64,000 nt of DNA from Xestospongia muta (taxonomy: Eukaryota > Porifera > Demospongiae > Haplosclerida > Petrosiidae), in contig OY848920.1 of the NCBI GenBank assembly GCA_963693285.1, forward strand, positions 6,151,135-6,215,134. The letters run 5' to 3'. This document shows positions 60,837 through 64,000 of this stretch, in pieces; positions within the stretch are counted from its first letter, which is position 1, and every line of letters begins with the position of its first letter. The position numbers were made by a program, and so were the translations under genes. The notes under the pieces are model-generated. The model was not told the DNA's origin. It saw nothing but the letters and a program-made list of their open reading frames with translations, and made no database searches.

Positions 60837-63675
60837 CTAATATTTATTCCTTGTAAGCTTCTTAACTATATGTTCAACTAAACTATATTTGCATTTATGG
60901 GGTTTACTTAAAATGTCAAGAATTGTGTTCCATTTAAAAGGTGGCTGCCCAATATCTTTCCACAGTTTAAATAAAGCTTGATAGCATTCATAACAATCAC
61001 CTCTGTACTGGACGTCTATACCTTCAAGTTGTTGGCAAAGCTGAAGAGAAGATCCAACCATTTTCCATTTGCTAAGAGCATATGGTGCAACCATTTCCAT
61101 CAAATCTGTAATTGTGAGTTCGACCTCAATAGGTGGTATTACTGGAGGAAGTACGGGGAGACCTATGTGAAGTAATTTTAATTAATTTTGCTAAACATTT
61201 TTACCAGATGTCTAGTTAACATATGTAATGCATTGGTAAATCAACTATAAAACCTATGCTACTATTATCTGTTACTATCATACTTTTAAAACGTTTTTAA
61301 GATTAGAGAGAAGGTATATACTTCATTAGTGAAATGAAAATGGAAAACACAAGAGAGTGAAGATAATTTTTTGATAGGTTTTTAGTTATCATTAAACAAG
61401 AAACTCAAGCAGTAACTGAAATCAATGTTTTGTTAAAATGTTTTTGACCACATGTTATGTATGTAACTGGATATGTTTATTTTCATCATTTTAATATAAG
61501 TATTGTTGCATTGACTTTTGAAAGAAACAAATGAAATTAAACTGCATCCTTTAACTGCTGATACATATAGCACCATGAATGTTATTAACCTTAACCACAA
61601 GCAGCATGATCACCATGATGATGGGTGTGACTGACAATGTTTGAAGCTTCTTGCTAGCTTGCTTCTTTGCTCTAGTATTCTATAGTTAGGGTTATAGTCT
61701 TTCACAGACTACATGGAAGTTAATTATTCAATCTTTAATCAATGTTTCACTGTGAAGCTAGTATCTTTCAAAACAAATATATGATGGTTTTTCAATCATA
61801 GTCTTGTTTAAATGTTTTACAGTGACACCTACTTAGCTTACTTCAAGTTAAAATTCTATCAGAACTTAAGCATTGTTTTAAAATAAAATAGTATATGATT
61901 TATTAACAGGGTGTAATAGGTACATTTAGTGTTTTCTTATGTAGTCCAAAGTTATGGCATGCAAATATATATAATATAGCTTCATACCTTCCTGTTGTTC
62001 ACAAGAGTCGACTGTAATTCTGCTATGTTCATGCATAAGAAAATTTTCCTCATAAGTGTCTACAATTGTGATAAAACAACAATTATTATATTTTACATAA
62101 GTGAGGACACTAATTTCCATCAAACACCCAGTGTAAATAAACAAGCACATTCCGTTAAATAGCTACTTTTGTTATTCTACTTCTCTTTCTAAAGGTAGTT
62201 AAAGACCTCAATGCCATTTCTAGTTAACTCTTTCTAAAATCAATATGTTGAAATGTCACAAATTACTACTAATATAGGTTAACCTTAATTTAGATCTATA
62301 TACAATCAAACTGTCTACATTACAGTACCAACCATTTTTTAATTACAGTTGCCTAGGTATACTTACCTGAGTCTACTTGGCTGATAGATCTCCTTATAAT
62401 TTGAGTGCTTCTTTTAGAAGTCAAAACTATTATTATAAAATAAATTATTTCATTAATAACATGTAAGTAATATCATAAATATAAAGAAGTGTCAATCTAT
62501 AAATACTACTCAATCATTGTGAGAATGGGAATAAAAATTGTACTGAATTTTATAACACGAATTGAAGGAAAGGAATGAATCTGATTGTTTCATTCCTGCT
62601 GATACCAACATGCAAGAATTAATAATTAATGACAATTGATCAAAGGGCAATAAATCATGTGTATATAATATAGCACAGAGTTGGCAAGCGACAGTCCTAT
62701 TTAGTTTTGCTTGTCAAGCAGTTATCTATTCTTGTTACTACACCTGGCACCAATGGTTGAATGTAGAGTTACCAAGTAATTTCTTATTTAAGCATAGCTT
62801 TATGTTTTAAGTTATAGTGCACTAGCTAAATATAAGAATTAAAGAAATTATGATTAATCTGTAGATAAGCATTCATTAAGTATATATGATGTTTATATCA
62901 TATTATTTTGGAACATAATTTGGTAGGTCAATAATATTAGGCCTGATATACTGTATACTGGGATATTACTATACACATACCACACCTATATATTACCCAA
63001 GAATTGGCAAAATTTATTTTTGTGAATGGCTTTCGTTTACAAAATTAGAAAAAGTATTCCTCCTAAAAATTTTTCCCAGTATACAGTAATAGTAAAACTA
63101 TAACAATGTAATCAAATGTATACCTCTGTGTCCAATTTTGGCTAAAAAACGATGTTTAGAAGATTCACAATAAAATGATTCCTGTGTTGCCCCACAAATG
63201 AAGTGATCAGAGCATGAAGGAAGTGGACTAGCCAAGTGTCTACCAAACTGCTGACATGCTTCTTGCTCACAACAATACTTGATACAGCATTGCTTCTGTG
63301 CTAAGATGGTATCGATACCATGAGTGATAGATACTGCTACCTCTTGAAGAATCTTTTCATCTATGCAGGAAACATAGCATTCTATTTTAGTTTTCTTTGG
63401 CCATGGAGCATAAAGTATCACCTTTGCAGGAATATCACTTCGATAAATTCTCACTACATTACAACAGTTCTTTATCGCTGTAAACTGCTGGGATAACTGC
63501 CTCCATTCTCTACCTGCTTATTTTATGAAATCATGAATAAGGTGAAAACCACTGTGAGCATACTCCACAACAAAGCAACAAATATTTGATTGCAGTTCTC
63601 TATAGATTAAAACCTCAGCTTCTTGCCAAAAAAGAATTTTGTCTCCACTACATCCATAAGTGCATTTTATAGATC
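60837..63675 (-). CDS. Death-domain protein with upstream Cys-rich COR-like region
   Basis: Minus-strand exons 63675-63124, 62059-61988 and 61162-60837 (TAG), GT-AG, phases agree throughout; upstream exons probably lie beyond or were not found. The first gives about 184 residues: DKILFWQEAEVLIYRELQSN, GFHLIHDFIK, (stop) AGREWRQLSQQF, YAPWPKKTKIECYVSCIDEK, VAVSITHGIDTILA, then many Cys (QKQCCIKYCCEQEACQQF). This resembles the C-terminal part of a ROCO-type COR region, but only loosely. The last exon is a death domain (MEMVAPYALSKWKMVGSSLQ, CYECYQALFKLW, PFKWNTILDIL, LVEHIVKKLT). DAPK1 is a known ROC-COR-death-domain precedent. One TAA (expected CAA) interrupts exon one. Signalling role inferred. 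Confidence 0.6.
62490..63123. other. Intron of the COR-like/death-domain gene
   Basis: No coding or repeat signal. The right breakpoint of the duplication (62489) falls in this intron. Confidence 0.5.
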
Positions 63676-63739
63676 CTATATCATGAAAAACAAAGGATAT
63701 AATAGAACAGAAATGCGTGTGCATACAAACACACATATA

Positions 63740-63990
63740 CTCTAATGGATTCATAAATTTTGAATAAAGTACCAGCAAGATATTATTAATATGTATGTGT
63801 ATGTATGTATACATATGTGCACAGACAGATACAGACACATATCAGTGGATTCATAGCTCATACACTTTAAGTAAAGTGTCAGCAACACACACACACACAC
63901 ATGCACACGTGCACACACACACACATGCACACTAATAAATTCATAGCTCATACATTTTAAATAAAGTGTTAGTAAGAAATCAATCTTTAA
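63740..63990. repeat. About 95-bp tandem repeat with (CA)n
   Basis: Three units start near 63746, 63846 and 63937 with (T)TCATA(GCTCATACA)TTTTAAATAAAGT-type sequence; (CA)n runs lie at about 63884-63925. The array may continue past the window end. Confidence 0.65.
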
Positions 63991-64000
63991 TTGATGATTG

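Larger units (their letters stand above)
34869..62489. repeat. Tandem segmental duplication, copy B (transposon inside)
   Basis: Starts at GAGATCACTGTCTCCC (34869, matching 18519), is interrupted by the transposon 34992-51188 plus its target duplication, and ends at about 62489. Without the transposon it is about 11.4 kb against 16.0 kb in copy A, mostly because 60396-60826 replaces the 4.7-kb STK40 segment. Its left end cuts the first death-domain gene before the last 30 or so codons, and its right end continues into upstream sequence of the second one. This is the layout of a simple tandem duplication, or of two haplotypes joined end to end in an assembly. Confidence 0.9.

Noticed and set aside
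18431..63675. Reassigned TAA codon, suggested by two in-frame TAA in good frames
   Set aside because: TAA ends the TMEM179-like and STK40-like genes normally, so simple nonsense mutation or error is more likely.

Overview
This AT-rich window looks like nuclear DNA of a simple animal, most likely a sponge. The genes are split by short GT-AG introns. They belong to animal families (a TMEM179-like four-span protein, an STK40-like pseudokinase, several death-fold proteins, HECT-like and PARP pieces), and broken transposons and minisatellites lie between them. There are no operons, ribosome binding sites or prokaryotic features. The species was not determined. All exon boundaries come from reading splice sites and homology by eye.

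Layout. 1-9 kb: two divergently oriented TMEM179-like paralogs (1827-2611 minus, 5741-6818 plus), a small inverted-repeat element at 3169-3406, and an unrecognised set of minus-strand exon candidates at 8.1-9.1 kb. 9.1-11.7 kb: a degenerate minisatellite, followed by a decayed Ty3/gypsy-type retrotransposon fragment (11657-12529). 13.5-18.1 kb: a death-fold (CARD-like) pseudogene, a multi-span receptor-tail pseudogene and a three-exon Cys/Ser-rich gene on the minus strand.

From 18519 onward the window is a tandem duplication. Copy A is 18519-34499 and copy B is 34869-62489, with 369 bp of unrelated sequence between them. Each copy starts in a membrane-anchored death-domain gene (already carrying an in-frame stop), passes through a MITE, four tandem-repeat arrays and a 157-bp repeat, and ends in the 3' exons of a second death-domain gene. 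Only copy A holds the STK40-like gene (28.5-31.4 kb); in copy B about 4.7 kb is replaced by 0.43 kb. Only copy B keeps the upstream exon of the second death-domain gene (63124-63675).

The most striking object is a 16,197-bp transposon (34992-51188) inserted into the death domain of copy B. It has TATGG...CCATA ends and a 6-bp target duplication (GTAGGG), and copy A preserves the unoccupied site. In its centre is a two-exon DD35E integrase-type transposase (42074-43708, minus). On both sides lie inverted copies, about 2.7 kb each, of a HECT-type ubiquitin-ligase-like gene. Outside those are inverted pieces of a LINE reverse transcriptase and then terminal inverted repeats of about 0.6 kb, packed with an AATCGTGAAT motif. 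The left arm also carries a PARP catalytic-domain fragment. Ends, target-site length and transposase type are most like the eukaryotic IS3EU group as I remember it, but the size, the palindromic plan and the paired ligase genes are unusual.
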